Shown here: one piece after another, positions 63,046 through 64,000 of the stretch
Position numbering within the stretch: the stretch's first letter is position 1
How the letters are laid out: each line of letters begins with the position of its first letter
NCBI RefSeq assembly: GCF_030519375.1
Contig: NZ_JAUMKB010000012.1
Location: 86,765 to 150,764 of the forward strand
Direction of reading: 5' to 3'
Length of the DNA stretch: 64,000 nt
Origin: Mucilaginibacter tolerans
GTDB lineage: Bacteria; Bacteroidota; Bacteroidia; Sphingobacteriales; Sphingobacteriaceae
Translations under genes and position numbers: made by a program
The notes under the pieces: model-generated
The model's database searches: none
What the model saw: only the letters and a program-made list of their open reading frames with translations
What the model was told of the DNA's origin: nothing

Positions 63046-63903
63046 ATGAGATATTGCTTAATCATTCTGGCATTCATTATGTCTTTGCAATGTTATGCGC
63101 AACAAAAGTCTAAAGTTGATACGGTATTTTTTGAAGACTTTAACGGCAACAGCCTCGACCGCAGTAAATGGAACGTGGAAGTTACCGGGCAAACCGTGAA
63201 TGACGAACAGCAGGCTTACGTCGACTCGACGTCGGTATTGTATTTTGTAAAAGGCAAGGATGCAGTAGGTGCCAGAAACGGCGCCCTGGTGATAAAGCCG
63301 AAATACCTGCCCGGACATACCAGCAAGGAGCGAAAAAAGTATGACTTCATTTCGGGCAGGATCAATACGCAGCATAAAATAGAGTTTACCTACGGCACAG
63401 CTTCGGCGCGAATGAAAATCGCCTCGGGCGATGGGCTATGGCCTGCGTTTTGGGCTTTGGGCAACGGAGAATGGCCCGATTGCGGCGAAATTGACATGAT
63501 GGAAACTGTAGGCGACAGCAGCTGGATCAGTAATGCCTTGCATGGGCCCAATTACTTTGGCAACACCCCGCTAACGTACAGGCATTTTTTCCCAAAAAAG
63601 GCTACAGTAAACGACTGGCATATTTATTCGGTAGACTGGACAGCTGATAAACTGGTATTTAAAACTGACGGCATAGTTACCTATACCGTAACCAAAGCAA
63701 TGATTGAACATTATGGCCGATGGGCCTTTGACAACCCTAAGTTCATTATATTAAACTTTGCGTTAGGTGGCGGCTATCCAAACGGCGTAAACAAGATCAC
63801 CAAGCCCTACTTCGGTTTATCACAGGCAACGGTTGATAAAATAAAAGCAGGGAAGGCAAAAGTACTGGTCGATTGGGTGCTGGTGACCAGGCCGAAAAAT
63901 TAG
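63046..63903 (+). CDS. Glycoside hydrolase family 16 (laminarinase/beta-glucanase type)
   Basis: 285 residues with signal peptide (YCLIILAFIMSLQCYAQ). Beta-jellyroll GH16: FFEDFNGNSLDRSKWNVE, GLWPAFWALGNGEWPDCGEIDMMET; catalytic ExDxxE at Glu148-Glu153 (EIDMME) with nucleophile Glu148, Asp150 and acid Glu153. DWHIYSVDWTADKLVFKTDG is the conserved strand. Likely hydrolyses beta-1,3 or mixed-linkage glucan. Co-transcribed with the lipoprotein at 62308. Confidence 0.92.
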   Translation: MRYCLIILAFIMSLQCYAQQKSKVDTVFFEDFNGNSLDRSKWNVEVTGQTVNDEQQAYVDSTSVLYFVKGKDAVGARNGALVIKPKYLPGHTSKERKKYDFISGRINTQHKIEFTYGTASARMKIASGDGLWPAFWALGNGEWPDCGEIDMMETVGDSSWISNALHGPNYFGNTPLTYRHFFPKKATVNDWHIYSVDWTADKLVFKTDGIVTYTVTKAMIEHYGRWAFDNPKFIILNFALGGGYPNGVNKITKPYFGLSQATVDKIKAGKAKVLVDWVLVTRPKN

Positions 63904-63921
63904 CCAAATAAAAAGCCCCGG

Positions 63922-64000
63922 TGTTTTGGACTGAACCCCAAAAGTTGGACGAATTTAAAAATTAATTGTAATGATGAGCCCGATAATTTATCGGGCTCAT
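63922..64000. mobile_element. Probable end of an IS3-family element (partial)
   Basis: The sequence GGACTGAACCCCAAAAGTTG at about 63928-63947 resembles the terminal inverted repeat of IS150/IS3-group elements (consensus style TG-ACTGA-CCCC-AAAAGTTGGAC). After it, ATGAGCCCGATAA and its complement at 63974-64000 form a 27-base hairpin. The transposase would lie beyond the window. Only the terminus is visible. Confidence 0.45.

Overview
The window looks like chromosomal DNA of a Bacteroidota bacterium of the family Sphingobacteriaceae, most probably Mucilaginibacter or a close relative. This is inferred from gene content (DUF2723 glycosyltransferases, TonB-dependent receptor with carboxypeptidase-like N-domain, DUF3078, DUF2306, LytTR two-component systems, cupins, GH28/GH16 enzymes), weak Shine-Dalgarno sequences, several promoters with the Bacteroidota -7 element TAnnTTTG, and a moderate G+C that I judge by eye to be in the low-to-mid 40s. 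No rRNA or complete tRNA gene, CRISPR array, phage block or complete insertion sequence is visible. About 60 protein genes are supported, plus two eroded genes and a possible IS end at the right edge.

Layout. 1-3.1 kb: minus-strand cupin/CPBP protease/AEC transporter operon (cut by the left edge) and a solitary fabF whose promoter carries a palindrome. 3.4-9.2 kb: a kinase-less HAMP/PAS sensor, DUF1905, an AraC regulator with its probable SDR target, DUF2306, a cupin and a medium-chain reductase. 9.4-13.5 kb: stress-type PRC-barrel protein, orphan receiver, secreted deacetylase-like protein, and an AbiEii-type toxin-antitoxin pair beside tRNA-like debris. 13.9-18.8 kb: cbpA-cbpM chaperone pair, winged-helix protein, and a four-gene minus-strand signalling operon (unknown protein, membrane protein, HisKA_3 kinase, LuxR-type regulator). 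18.9-25.5 kb: a large PAS sensor without ATPase domain, enoyl-CoA hydratase, orphan receiver, MmcQ, GH28, a HigA relic. 25.5-30.9 kb: LytTR/LytS system next to acyltransferase-3 with a candidate LytTR operator, then a serine hydrolase/DUF2306 pair. 31-36.5 kb: DUF3078, a large TonB receptor and a beta-lactamase-fold hydrolase. 36.6-42.9 kb: a KaiC-KaiB-KaiB-histidine kinase operon with a divergent DUF2383 protein and a paralogous PAS kinase. 42.9-55.3 kb: HAD phosphatase, AraC, DUF983, GNAT, two DUF2723 paralogues flanking a TPR sensor kinase, and an outer-membrane barrel. 55.4-64 kb: Lys/Asp/Ala repeat protein, OmpA lipoprotein, lipocalin-like lipoprotein, receiver, histidine kinase, metallophosphoesterase, lipoprotein/GH16 pair, and an IS3-like terminus.

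The dominant theme is signal transduction: six kinases with intact catalytic cores, two sensors lacking them, three stand-alone receivers, two full response regulators and two AraC proteins. The most notable system is the KaiC/double-KaiB operon, apparently without KaiA, in a non-photosynthetic lineage. The best regulatory finds are sequence-level: a pair of TTTGCAAAC sites 21 bp apart in front of the SDR gene, with a related inverted repeat over the AraC promoter; LytTR-like direct repeats 21 bp apart before the acyltransferase; a palindrome inside the fabF promoter; and an inverted repeat embracing the -7 element of the OmpA-lipoprotein promoter.
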